From NCBI GenBank assembly GCA_958295665.1, contig OY282558.1:458195995-458259994 (forward strand): 64,000 bases of DNA, written 5' to 3'. The notes under the pieces were generated by a model. That model did no database searches and was not told the DNA's origin. It saw only the letters and a program-made list of their open reading frames with translations. A program made the position numbers and the translations under genes. This DNA comes from Tipula vernalis. Lineage: Eukaryota; Arthropoda; Insecta; Diptera; Tipulidae. Below, in pieces: positions 38,343-52,200 of this stretch; within the stretch, counting starts at the first letter, position 1; each line of letters begins with the position of its first letter.

Positions 38343-40364
38343 ATGTATGGAAATAATCAACCAATTTTAACGCGGTTTGGCATAACAATTACACGTCCCG
38401 AGACCTATCATTTGAGGTATCAAGAACCGCAATCGGAGCACAATTGCAGATTTTGGAGTTTTACAGCTCTGAATCGGCTGAGCTATAGTAAGGTGATTTT
38501 CTTCGAATCGATTTTTCTGTGAAATGTATGGAAATAATCAACCAATTTTAACGCGGTTTGGCATAACAATTACACGTCCCGAGACCTATCATTTGAGGTA
38601 TCAAGAACCGCAATCGGAGCACAATTGCAGATTTCGGATTTTTACAGCTCTGAATCGGCTGAGCTATAGTAAGGTGATTTTCTTCTAATCTAACTTTCTT
38701 CGAAATGTATGGTATAGCAATTACAGGTCTCGTGACCTATCATTTAAGGTATCAAGAACCGCAATCGGAGCACAATTGCAGATTTTGGAGTTTTACAGCT
38801 CTGAATCGGCTGAGCTATAGTAAGGTGATTTTCTTCGAATCGATTTTTCTGTGAAATGTATGGAAATAATCAACCAATTTTAACGCGGTTTGGCATAACA
38901 ATTACACGTCCCGAGACCTATCATTTGAGGTATCAAGAACCGCAATCGGAGCACAATTGCAGATTTTGGAGTTTTACAGCTCTGAATCGGCTGAGCTATA
39001 GTAAGGTGATTTTCTTCGAATCGATTTTTCTGTGAAATGTATGGAAATAATCAACCAATTTTAACGCGGTTTGGCATAACAATTACACGTCCCGAGACCT
39101 ATCATTTAAGATATCAAGAACCGCAATCGGAGCACAATTGCAGATTTCGGATTTTTACAGCTCTGAATCGGCTGAGCTATAGTAAGGTGATTTTCTTCTA
39201 ATCTAACTTTCTTCGAAATGTATGGTATAGCAATTACAGGTCTCGTGACCTATCATTTAAGGTATCAAGAACCGCAATCGGAGCACAATTGCAGATTTTG
39301 GAGTTTTACAGCTCTGAATCGGCTGAGCTATAGTAAGGTGATTTTCTTCTAATCTAACTTTCTTCGAAATGTATGGTATAGCAATTACAGGTCTCGTGAC
39401 CTATCATTTAAGGTATCAAGAACCGCAATCGGAGCACAATTGCAAATTTTGGAGTTTTACAGCTCTGAATCGGCTGAGCTATAGTAAGGTGATTTTCTTC
39501 GAATCGATTTTTCTGTGAAATGTATGGAAATAATCAACCAATTTTAACGCGGTTTGGCATAACAATTACACGTCCCGAGACCTATCATTTGAGGTATCAA
39601 GAACCGCAATCGGAGCACAATTGCAGATTTTGGAGTTTTACAGCTCTGAATCGGCTGAGCTATAGTAAGGTGATTTTCTTCTAATCGAACTTTCTTCGAA
39701 ATGTATGGAATAGCAATTACAGGTCTCGTGACCTATCATTTAAGGTATCAAGAACCGCAATCGGAGCACAATTGCAGATTTTGGAGTTTTACAGCTCTGA
39801 ATCGGCTGAGCTATAGTAAGGTGATTTTCTTCGAATCGATTTGTCTGTGAAATGTATGGAAATAATCAACCAATTTTAACGCGGTTTGGCATAACAATTA
39901 CACGTCCCGAGACCTATCATTTGAGGTATCAAGAACCGCAATCGGAGCACAATTGCAGATTTTGGAGTTTTACAGCTCTGAATCGGCTGAGCTATAGTAA
40001 GGTGATTTTCTTCGAATCGATTTTTCTGTGAAATGTATGGAAATAATCAACCAATTTTAACGCGGTTTGGCATAACAATTACACGTCCCGAGACCTATCA
40101 TTTGAGGTATCAAGAACCGCAATCGGAGCACAATTGCAGATTTCGGATTTTTACAGCTCTGAATCGGCTGAGCTATAGTAAGGTGATTTTCTTCTAATCT
40201 AACTTTCTTCGAAATGTATGGTATAGCAATTACAGGTCTCGTGACCTATCATTTAAGGTATCAAGAACCGCAATCGGAGCACAATTGCAGATTTTGGAGT
40301 TTTACAGCTCTGAATCGGCTGAGCTATAGTAAGGTGATTTTCTTCGAATCGATTTTTCTGTGAA
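38343..40364. repeat. Transition into the tetramer region
   Basis: The unit order is G38343 c38524, then G38856 A39037 SS (39218, 39369), then L39520 (TTTTGG middle, CTAATCG tail, S 39701 with GGAATAGC), then G39852 c40033 with S 40214. The tetramer at 38856-39519 is an isolated first copy of the 664-bp unit. S 38192 and S 39701 share TTTGTCTG (38334, 39843) and the following G-c-S series, giving a local repeat with a 1,509-bp offset. Confidence 0.87.
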
Positions 40365-43300
40365 ATGTATGGAAATAATCAACCAATTTTAACGCGGTTT
40401 GGCATAACAATTACACGTCCCGAGACCTATCATTTGAGGTATCAAGAACCGCAATCGGAGCACAATTGCAGATTTTGGAGTTTTACAGCTCTGAATCGGC
40501 TGAGCTATAGTAAGGTGATTTTCTTCGAATCGATTTTTCTGTGAAATGTATGGAAATAATCAACCAATTTTAACGCGGTTTGGCATAACAATTACACGTC
40601 CCGAGACCTATCATTTAAGATATCAAGAACCGCAATCGGAGCACAATTGCAGATTTCGGATTTTTACAGCTCTGAATCGGCTGAGCTATAGTAAGGTGAT
40701 TTTCTTCTAATCTAACTTTCTTCGAAATGTATGGTATAGCAATTACAGGTCTCGTGACCTATCATTTAAGGTATCAAGAACCGCAATCGGAGCACAATTG
40801 CAGATTTTGGAGTTTTACAGCTCTGAATCGGCTGAGCTATAGTAAGGTGATTTTCTTCTAATCTAACTTTCTTCGAAATGTATGGTATAGCAATTACAGG
40901 TCTCGTGACCTATCATTTAAGGTATCAAGAACCGCAATCGGAGCACAATTGCAGATTTTGGAGTTTTACAGCTCTGAATCGGCTGAGCTATAGTAAGGTG
41001 ATTTTCTTCGAATCGATTTTTCTGTGAAATGTATGGAAATAATCAACCAATTTTAACGCGGTTTGGCATAACAATTACACGTCCCGAGACCTATCATTTG
41101 AGGTATCAAGAACCGCAATCGGAGCACAATTGCAGATTTTGGAGTTTTACAGCTCTGAATCGGCTGAGCTATAGTAAGGTGATTTTCTTCGAATCGATTT
41201 TTCTGTGAAATGTATGGAAATAATCAACCAATTTTAACGCGGTTTGGCATAACAATTACACGTCCCGAGACCTATCATTTAAGATATCAAGAACCGCAAT
41301 CGGAGCACAATTGCAGATTTCGGATTTTTACAGCTCTGAATCGGCTGAGCTATAGTAAGGTGATTTTCTTCTAATCTAACTTTCTTCGAAATGTATGGTA
41401 TAGCAATTACAGGTCTCGTGACCTATCATTTAAGGTATCAAGAACCGCAATCGGAGCACAATTGCAGATTTTGGAGTTTTACAGCTCTGAATCGGCTGAG
41501 CTATAGTAAGGTGATTTTCTTCTAATCTAACTTTCTTCGAAATGTATGGTATAGCAATTACAGGTCTCGTGACCTATCATTTAAGGTATCAAGAACCGCA
41601 ATCGGAGCACAATTGCAAATTTTGGAGTTTTACAGCTCTGAATCGGCTGAGCTATAGTAAGGTGATTTTCTTCGAATCGATTTTTCTGTGAAATGTATGG
41701 AAATAATCAACCAATTTTAACGCGGTTTGGCATAACAATTACACGTCCCGAGACCTATCATTTGAGGTATCAAGAACCGCAATCGGAGCACAATTGCAGA
41801 TTTTGGAGTTTTACAGCTCTGAATCGGCTGAGCTATAGTAAGGTGATTTTCTTCGAATCGATTTTTCTGTGAAATGTATGGAAATAATCAACCAATTTTA
41901 ACGCGGTTTGGCATAACAATTACACGTCCCGAGACCTATCATTTAAGATATCAAGAACCGCAATCGGAGCACAATTGCAGATTTCGGATTTTTACAGCTC
42001 TGAATCGGCTGAGCTATAGTAAGGTGATTTTCTTCTAATCTAACTTTCTTCGAAATGTATGGTATAGCAATTACAGGTCTCGTGACCTATCATTTAAGGT
42101 ATCAAGAACCGCAATCGGAGCACAATTGCAGATTTTGGAGTTTTACAGCTCTGAATCGGCTGAGCTATAGTAAGGTGATTTTCTTCTAATCTAACTTTCT
42201 TCGAAATGTATGGTATAGCAATTACAGGTCTCGTGACCTATCATTTAAGGTATCAAGAACCGCAATCGGAGCACAATTGCAGATTTTGGAGTTTTACAGC
42301 TCTGAATCGGCTGAGCTATAGTAAGGTGATTTTCTTCGAATCGATTTTTCTGTGAAATGTATGGAAATAATCAACCAATTTTAACGCGGTTTGGCATAAC
42401 AATTACACGTCCCGAGACCTATCATTTGAGGTATCAAGAACCGCAATCGGAGCACAATTGCAGATTTTGGAGTTTTACAGCTCTGAATCGGCTGAGCTAT
42501 AGTAAGGTGATTTTCTTCGAATCGATTTTTCTGTGAAATGTATGGAAATAATCAACCAATTTTAACGCGGTTTGGCATAACAATTACACGTCCCGAGACC
42601 TATCATTTAAGATATCAAGAACCGCAATCGGAGCACAATTGCAGATTTCGGATTTTTACAGCTCTGAATCGGCTGAGCTATAGTAAGGTGATTTTCTTCT
42701 AATCTAACTTTCTTCGAAATGTATGGTATAGCAATTACAGGTCTCGTGACCTATCATTTAAGGTATCAAGAACCGCAATCGGAGCACAATTGCAGATTTT
42801 GGAGTTTTACAGCTCTGAATCGGCTGAGCTATAGTAAGGTGATTTTCTTCTAATCTAACTTTCTTCGAAATGTATGGTATAGCAATTACAGGTCTCGTGA
42901 CCTATCATTTAAGGTATCAAGAACCGCAATCGGAGCACAATTGCAAATTTTGGAGTTTTACAGCTCTGAATCGGCTGAGCTATAGTAAGGTGATTTTCTT
43001 CGAATCGATTTTTCTGTGAAATGTATGGAAATAATCAACCAATTTTAACGCGGTTTGGCATAACAATTACACGTCCCGAGACCTATCATTTGAGGTATCA
43101 AGAACCGCAATCGGAGCACAATTGCAGATTTTGGAGTTTTACAGCTCTGAATCGGCTGAGCTATAGTAAGGTGATTTTCTTCGAATCGATTTTTCTGTGA
43201 AATGTATGGAAATAATCAACCAATTTTAACGCGGTTTGGCATAACAATTACACGTCCCGAGACCTATCATTTAAGATATCAAGAACCGCAATCGGAGCAC

Positions 43301-46300
43301 AATTGCAGATTTCGGATTTTTACAGCTCTGAATCGGCTGAGCTATAGTAAGGTGATTTTCTTCTAATCTAACTTTCTTCGAAATGTATGGTATAGCAATT
43401 ACAGGTCTCGTGACCTATCATTTAAGGTATCAAGAACCGCAATCGGAGCACAATTGCAGATTTTGGAGTTTTACAGCTCTGAATCGGCTGAGCTATAGTA
43501 AGGTGATTTTCTTCGAATCGATTTTTCTGTGAAATGTATGGAAATAATCAACCAATTTTAACGCGGTTTGGCATAACAATTACACGTCCCGAGACCTATC
43601 ATTTGAGGTATCAAGAACCGCAATCGGAGCACAATTGCAGATTTTGGAGTTTTACAGCTCTGAATCGGCTGAGCTATAGTAAGGTGATTTTCTTCGAATC
43701 GATTTTTCTGTGAAATGTATGGAAATAATCAACCAATTTTAACGCGGTTTGGCATAACAATTACACGTCCCGAGACCTATCATTTAAGATATCAAGAACC
43801 GCAATCGGAGCACAATTGCAGATTTCGGATTTTTACAGCTCTGAATCGGCTGAGCTATAGTAAGGTGATTTTCTTCTAATCTAACTTTCTTCGAAATGTA
43901 TGGTATAGCAATTACAGGTCTCGTGACCTATCATTTAAGGTATCAAGAACCGCAATCGGAGCACAATTGCAGATTTTGGAGTTTTACAGCTCTGAATCGG
44001 CTGAGCTATAGTAAGGTGATTTTCTTCTAATCTAACTTTCTTCGAAATGTATGGTATAGCAATTACAGGTCTCGTGACCTATCATTTAAGGTATCAAGAA
44101 CCGCAATCGGAGCACAATTGCAGATTTTGGAGTTTTACAGCTCTGAATCGGCTGAGCTATAGTAAGGTGATTTTCTTCGAATCGATTTTTCTGTGAAATG
44201 TATGGAAATAATCAACCAATTTTAACGCGGTTTGGCATAACAATTACACGTCCCGAGACCTATCATTTGAGGTATCAAGAACCGCAATCGGAGCACAATT
44301 GCAGATTTTGGAGTTTTACAGCTCTGAATCGGCTGAGCTATAGTAAGGTGATTTTCTTCGAATCGATTTTTCTGTGAAATGTATGGAAATAATCAACCAA
44401 TTTTAACGCGGTTTGGCATAACAATTACACGTCCCGAGACCTATCATTTAAGATATCAAGAACCGCAATCGGAGCACAATTGCAGATTTCGGATTTTTAC
44501 AGCTCTGAATCGGCTGAGCTATAGTAAGGTGATTTTCTTCTAATCTAACTTTCTTCGAAATGTATGGTATAGCAATTACAGGTCTCGTGACCTATCATTT
44601 AAGGTATCAAGAACCGCAATCGGAGCACAATTGCAGATTTTGGAGTTTTACAGCTCTGAATCGGCTGAGCTATAGTAAGGTGATTTTCTTCTAATCTAAC
44701 TTTCTTCGAAATGTATGGTATAGCAATTACAGGTCTCGTGACCTATCATTTAAGGTATCAAGAACCGCAATCGGAGCACAATTGCAAATTTTGGAGTTTT
44801 ACAGCTCTGAATCGGCTGAGCTATAGTAAGGTGATTTTCTTCGAATCGATTTTTCTGTGAAATGTATGGAAATAATCAACCAATTTTAACGCGGTTTGGC
44901 ATAACAATTACACGTCCCGAGACCTATCATTTGAGGTATCAAGAACCGCAATCGGAGCACAATTGCAGATTTTGGAGTTTTACAGCTCTGAATCGGCTGA
45001 GCTATAGTAAGGTGATTTTCTTCGAATCGATTTTTCTGTGAAATGTATGGAAATAATCAACCAATTTTAACGCGGTTTGGCATAACAATTACACGTCCCG
45101 AGACCTATCATTTAAGATATCAAGAACCGCAATCGGAGCACAATTGCAGATTTCGGATTTTTACAGCTCTGAATCGGCTGAGCTATAGTAAGGTGATTTT
45201 CTTCTAATCTAACTTTCTTCGAAATGTATGGTATAGCAATTACAGGTCTCGTGACCTATCATTTAAGGTATCAAGAACCGCAATCGGAGCACAATTGCAG
45301 ATTTTGGAGTTTTACAGCTCTGAATCGGCTGAGCTATAGTAAGGTGATTTTCTTCTAATCTAACTTTCTTCGAAATGTATGGTATAGCAATTACAGGTCT
45401 CGTGACCTATCATTTAAGGTATCAAGAACCGCAATCGGAGCACAATTGCAGATTTTGGAGTTTTACAGCTCTGAATCGGCTGAGCTATAGTAAGGTGATT
45501 TTCTTCGAATCGATTTTTCTGTGAAATGTATGGAAATAATCAACCAATTTTAACGCGGTTTGGCATAACAATTACACGTCCCGAGACCTATCATTTGAGG
45601 TATCAAGAACCGCAATCGGAGCACAATTGCAGATTTTGGAGTTTTACAGCTCTGAATCGGCTGAGCTATAGTAAGGTGATTTTCTTCGAATCGATTTTTC
45701 TGTGAAATGTATGGAAATAATCAACCAATTTTAACGCGGTTTGGCATAACAATTACACGTCCCGAGACCTATCATTTAAGATATCAAGAACCGCAATCGG
45801 AGCACAATTGCAGATTTCGGATTTTTACAGCTCTGAATCGGCTGAGCTATAGTAAGGTGATTTTCTTCTAATCTAACTTTCTTCGAAATGTATGGTATAG
45901 CAATTACAGGTCTCGTGACCTATCATTTAAGGTATCAAGAACCGCAATCGGAGCACAATTGCAGATTTTGGAGTTTTACAGCTCTGAATCGGCTGAGCTA
46001 TAGTAAGGTGATTTTCTTCGAATCGATTTGTCTGTGAAATGTATGGAAATAATCAACCAATTTTAACGCGGTTTGGCATAACAATTACACGTCCCGAGAC
46101 CTATCATTTGAGGTATCAAGAACCGCAATCGGAGCACAATTGCAGATTTTGGAGTTTTACAGCTCTGAATCGGCTGAGCTATAGTAAGGTGATTTTCTTC
46201 GAATCGATTTTTCTGTGAAATGTATGGAAATAATCAACCAATTTTAACGCGGTTTGGCATAACAATTACACGTCCCGAGACCTATCATTTGAGGTATCAA

Positions 46301-49207
46301 GAACCGCAATCGGAGCACAATTGCAGATTTCGGATTTTTACAGCTCTGAATCGGCTGAGCTATAGTAAGGTGATTTTCTTCTAATCTAACTTTCTTCGAA
46401 ATGTATGGTATAGCAATTACAGGTCTCGTGACCTATCATTTAAGGTATCAAGAACCGCAATCGGAGCACAATTGCAGATTTTGGAGTTTTACAGCTCTGA
46501 ATCGGCTGAGCTATAGTAAGGTGATTTTCTTCGAATCGATTTTTCTGTGAAATGTATGGAAATAATCAACCAATTTTAACGCGGTTTGGCATAACAATTA
46601 CACGTCCCGAGACCTATCATTTGAGGTATCAAGAACCGCAATCGGAGCACAATTGCAGATTTTGGAGTTTTACAGCTCTGAATCGGCTGAGCTATAGTAA
46701 GGTGATTTTCTTCGAATCGATTTTTCTGTGAAATGTATGGAAATAATCAACCAATTTTAACGCGGTTTGGCATAACAATTACACGTCCCGAGACCTATCA
46801 TTTAAGATATCAAGAACCGCAATCGGAGCACAATTGCAGATTTCGGATTTTTACAGCTCTGAATCGGCTGAGCTATAGTAAGGTGATTTTCTTCTAATCT
46901 AACTTTCTTCGAAATGTATGGTATAGCAATTACAGGTCTCGTGACCTATCATTTAAGGTATCAAGAACCGCAATCGGAGCACAATTGCAGATTTTGGAGT
47001 TTTACAGCTCTGAATCGGCTGAGCTATAGTAAGGTGATTTTCTTCTAATCTAACTTTCTTCGAAATGTATGGTATAGCAATTACAGGTCTCGTGACCTAT
47101 CATTTAAGGTATCAAGAACCGCAATCGGAGCACAATTGCAGATTTTGGAGTTTTACAGCTCTGAATCGGCTGAGCTATAGTAAGGTGATTTTCTTCGAAT
47201 CGATTTTTCTGTGAAATGTATGGAAATAATCAACCAATTTTAACGCGGTTTGGCATAACAATTACACGTCCCGAGACCTATCATTTGAGGTATCAAGAAC
47301 CGCAATCGGAGCACAATTGCAGATTTTGGAGTTTTACAGCTCTGAATCGGCTGAGCTATAGTAAGGTGATTTTCTTCGAATCGATTTTTCTGTGAAATGT
47401 ATGGAAATAATCAACCAATTTTAACGCGGTTTGGCATAACAATTACACGTCCCGAGACCTATCATTTAAGATATCAAGAACCGCAATCGGAGCACAATTG
47501 CAGATTTCGGATTTTTACAGCTCTGAATCGGCTGAGCTATAGTAAGGTGATTTTCTTCTAATCTAACTTTCTTCGAAATGTATGGTATAGCAATTACAGG
47601 TCTCGTGACCTATCATTTAAGGTATCAAGAACCGCAATCGGAGCACAATTGCAGATTTTGGAGTTTTACAGCTCTGAATCGGCTGAGCTATAGTAAGGTG
47701 ATTTTCTTCTAATCTAACTTTCTTCGAAATGTATGGTATAGCAATTACAGGTCTCGTGACCTATCATTTAAGGTATCAAGAACCGCAATCGGAGCACAAT
47801 TGCAAATTTTGGAGTTTTACAGCTCTGAATCGGCTGAGCTATAGTAAGGTGATTTTCTTCGAATCGATTTTTCTGTGAAATGTATGGAAATAATCAACCA
47901 ATTTTAACGCGGTTTGGCATAACAATTACACGTCCCGAGACCTATCATTTGAGGTATCAAGAACCGCAATCGGAGCACAATTGCAGATTTTGGAGTTTTA
48001 CAGCTCTGAATCGGCTGAGCTATAGTAAGGTGATTTTCTTCGAATCGATTTTTCTGTGAAATGTATGGAAATAATCAACCAATTTTAACGCGGTTTGGCA
48101 TAACAATTACACGTCCCGAGACCTATCATTTAAGATATCAAGAACCGCAATCGGAGCACAATTGCAGATTTCGGATTTTTACAGCTCTGAATCGGCTGAG
48201 CTATAGTAAGGTGATTTTCTTCTAATCTAACTTTCTTCGAAATGTATGGTATAGCAATTACAGGTCTCGTGACCTATCATTTAAGGTATCAAGAACCGCA
48301 ATCGGAGCACAATTGCAGATTTTGGAGTTTTACAGCTCTGAATCGGCTGAGCTATAGTAAGGTGATTTTCTTCTAATCTAACTTTCTTCGAAATGTATGG
48401 TATAGCAATTACAGGTCTCGTGACCTATCATTTAAGGTATCAAGAACCGCAATCGGAGCACAATTGCAGATTTTGGAGTTTTACAGCTCTGAATCGGCTG
48501 AGCTATAGTAAGGTGATTTTCTTCGAATCGATTTTTCTGTGAAATGTATGGAAATAATCAACCAATTTTAACGCGGTTTGGCATAACAATTACACGTCCC
48601 GAGACCTATCATTTGAGGTATCAAGAACCGCAATCGGAGCACAATTGCAGATTTTGGAGTTTTACAGCTCTGAATCGGCTGAGCTATAGTAAGGTGATTT
48701 TCTTCGAATCGATTTTTCTGTGAAATGTATGGAAATAATCAACCAATTTTAACGCGGTTTGGCATAACAATTACACGTCCCGAGACCTATCATTTAAGAT
48801 ATCAAGAACCGCAATCGGAGCACAATTGCAGATTTCGGATTTTTACAGCTCTGAATCGGCTGAGCTATAGTAAGGTGATTTTCTTCTAATCTAACTTTCT
48901 TCGAAATGTATGGTATAGCAATTACAGGTCTCGTGACCTATCATTTAAGGTATCAAGAACCGCAATCGGAGCACAATTGCAGATTTTGGAGTTTTACAGC
49001 TCTGAATCGGCTGAGCTATAGTAAGGTGATTTTCTTCTAATCTAACTTTCTTCGAAATGTATGGTATAGCAATTACAGGTCTCGTGACCTATCATTTAAG
49101 GTATCAAGAACCGCAATCGGAGCACAATTGCAGATTTTGGAGTTTTACAGCTCTGAATCGGCTGAGCTATAGTAAGGTGATTTTCTTCGAATCGATTTTT
49201 CTGTGAA
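40365..49207. repeat. 664-bp L-L-S-S tetramer higher-order repeat
   Basis: Tetramers (181+181+151+151 bp) start at 40365, 41029, 41693, 42357, 43534, 44198, 44862, 46552, 47216, 47880 and 48544; an outlier starts at 38856. Trimers of 513 bp, lacking one S, start at 43021, 45526 and 46039. Within each tetramer the first L is type G. The second L has TTTCGG and TTAAGATATC, which creates GATATC. The first S has the unusual CTAATCT tail, and the second S has the normal tail. The second S alternates between GCAGATTTT and GCAAATTTT (A at 41618, 42946, 44787, 47805; also 39445), hinting at a 1,328-bp double unit. The trimer at 46039 has a TCATTTGAGG second L, and its preceding S carries TTTGTCTG (46030). 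Confidence 0.94.
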
Positions 49208-52200
49208 ATGTATGGAAATAATCAACCAATTTTAACGCGGTTTGGCATAACAATTACACGTCCCGAGACCTATCATTTGAGGTATCAAGAACCGCAATCG
49301 GAGCACAATTGCAGATTTTGGAGTTTTACAGCTCTGAATCGGCTGAGCTATAGTAAGGTGATTTTCTTCGTATCGATTTTTCTGTGAAATGTATGGAAAT
49401 AATCAACCAATTTTAACGCGGTTTGGCATAACAATTACACGTCCCGAGACCTATCATTTGAGGTATCAAGAACCGCAATCGGAGCACAATTGCAGATTTC
49501 GGATTTTTACAGCTCTGAATCGGCTGAGCTATAGTAAGGTGATTTTCTTCTAGTCTAACTTTCTTCGAAATGTATGGTATAGCAATTACAGGTCTCGTGA
49601 CCTATCATTTAAGGTATCAAGAACCGCAATCGGAGCACAATTGCAGATTTTGGAGTTTTACAGCTCTGAATCGGCTGAGCTATAGTAAGGTGATTTTCTT
49701 CGAATCGATTTTTCTGTGAAATGTATGGAAATAATCAACCAATTTTAACGCGGTTTGGCATAACAATTACACGTCCCGAGACCTATCATTTGAGGTATCA
49801 AGAACCGCAATCGGAGCACAATTGCAGATTTCGGATTTTTACAGCTCTGAATCGGCTGAGCTATAGTAAGGTGATTTTCTTCTAATCTAACTTTCTTCGA
49901 AATGTATGGTATAGCAATTACAGGTCTCGTGACCTATCATTTAAGGTATCAAGAACCGCAATCGGAGCACAATTGCAGATTTTGGAGTTTTACAGCTCTG
50001 AATCGGCTGAGCTATAGTAAGGTGATTTTCTTCGAATCGATTTTTCTGTGAAATGTATGGAAATAATCAACCAATTTTAACGCGGTTTGGCATAACAATT
50101 ACACGTCCCGAGACCTATCATTTGAGGTATCAAGAACCGCAATCGGAGCACAATTGCAGATTTTGGAGTTTTACAGCTCTGAATCGGCTGAGCTATAGTA
50201 AGGTGATTTTCTTCGAATCGATTTTTCTGTGAAATGTATGGAAATAATCAACCAATTTTAACGCGGTTTGGCATAACAATTACACGTCCCGAGACCTATC
50301 ATTTGAGGTATCAAGAACCGCAATCGGAGCACAATTGCAGATTTCGGATTTTTACAGCTCTGAATCGGCTGAGCTATAGTAAGGTGATTTTCTTCTAATC
50401 TAACTTTCTTCGAAATGTATGGTATAGCAATTACAGGTCTCGTGACCTATCATTTAAGGTATCAAGAACCGCAATCGGAGCACAATTGCAGATTTTGGAG
50501 TTTTACAGCTCTGAATCGGCTGAGCTATAGTAAGGTGATTTTCTTCGAATCGATTTTTCTGTGAAATGTATGGAAATAATCAACCAATTTTAACGCGGTT
50601 TGGCATAACAATTACACGTCCCGAGACCTATCATTTAAGATATTAAGAACCGCAATCGGAGCACAATTGCAGATTTCGGATTTTTACAGCTCTGAATCGG
50701 CTGAGCTATAGTAAGGTGATTTTCTTCTAGTCTAACTTTCTTCGAAATGTATGGTATAGCAATTACAGGTCTCGTGACCTATCATTTGAGGTATCAAGAA
50801 CCGCAATCGGAGCACAATTGCAGATTTTGGAGTTTTACAGCTCTGAATCGGCTGAGCTATGTAAGGTGATTTTCTTCGAATCGATTTTTCTGTGAAATGT
50901 ATGGAAATAATCAACCAATTTTAACGCGGTTTGGCATAACAATTACACGTCCCGAGACCTATCATTTGAGGTATCAAGAACCGCAATCGGAGCACAATTG
51001 CAGATTTCGGATTTTTACAGCTCTGAATCGGCTGAGCTATATAGTAAGGTGATTTTCTTCTAATCTAACTTTCTTCGAAATGTATGGTATAGCAATTACA
51101 GGTCTCGTGACCTATCATTTAAGGTATCAAGAACCGCAATCGGAGCACAATTGCAGATTTCGGATTTTTACAGCTCTGAATCGGCTGAGCTATAGTAAGG
51201 TGATTTTCTTCTAATCTAACTTTCTTCGAAATGTATGGTATAGCAATTACAGGTCTCGTGACCTATCATTTAAGGTATCAAGAACCGCAATCGGAGCACA
51301 ATTGCAGATTTTGGAGTTTTACAGCTCTGAATCGGCTGAGCTATAGTAAGGTGATTTTCTTCGAATCGATTTTTCTGTGAAATGTATGGAAATAATCAAC
51401 CAATTTTAACGCGGTTTGGCATAACAATTACACGTCCCGAGACCTATCATTTGAGGTATCAAGAACCGCAATCGGAGCACAATTGCAGATTTCGGATTTT
51501 TACAGCTCTGAATCGGCTGAGCTATAGTAAGGTGATTTTCTTCTAATCTAACTTTCTTCGAAATGTATGGTATAGCAATTACAGGTCTCGTGACCTATCA
51601 TTTAAGGTATCAAGAACCGCAATCGGAGCACAATTGCAGATTTTGGAGTTTTACAGCTCTGAATCGGCTGAGCTATAGTAAGGTGATTTTCTTCGAATCG
51701 ATTTTTCTGTGAAATGTATGGAAATAATCAACCAATTTTAACGCGGTTTGGCATAACAATTACACGTCCCGAGACCTATCATTTGAGGTATCAAGAACCG
51801 CAATCGGAGCACAATTGCAGATTTCGGATTTTTACAGCTCTGAATCGGCTGAGCTATAGTAAGGTGATTTTCTTCTAATCTAACTTTCTTCGAAATGTAT
51901 GGTATAGCAATTACAGGTCTCGTGACCTATCATTTAAGGTATCAAGAACCGCAATCGGAGCACAATTGCAGATTTTGGAGTTTTACAGCTCTGAATCGGC
52001 TGAGCTATAGTAAGGTAATTTTCTTCGAATCGATTTTTCTGTGAAATGTATGGAAATAATCAACCAATTTTAACGCGGTTTGGCATAACAATTACACGTC
52101 CCAAGACCTATCATTTGAGGTATCAAGAACCGCAATCGGAGCACAATTGCAGATTTTGGAGTTTTACAGCTCTGAATCGGCTGAGCTATAGTAAGGTGAT

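Noticed and set aside
50732..50914. Open frame of 60 codons on the minus strand
   Set aside because: It arises from a CTAGTCT tail plus a 1-bp deletion in one S unit. It has no counterpart in normal units and no recognisable protein features.
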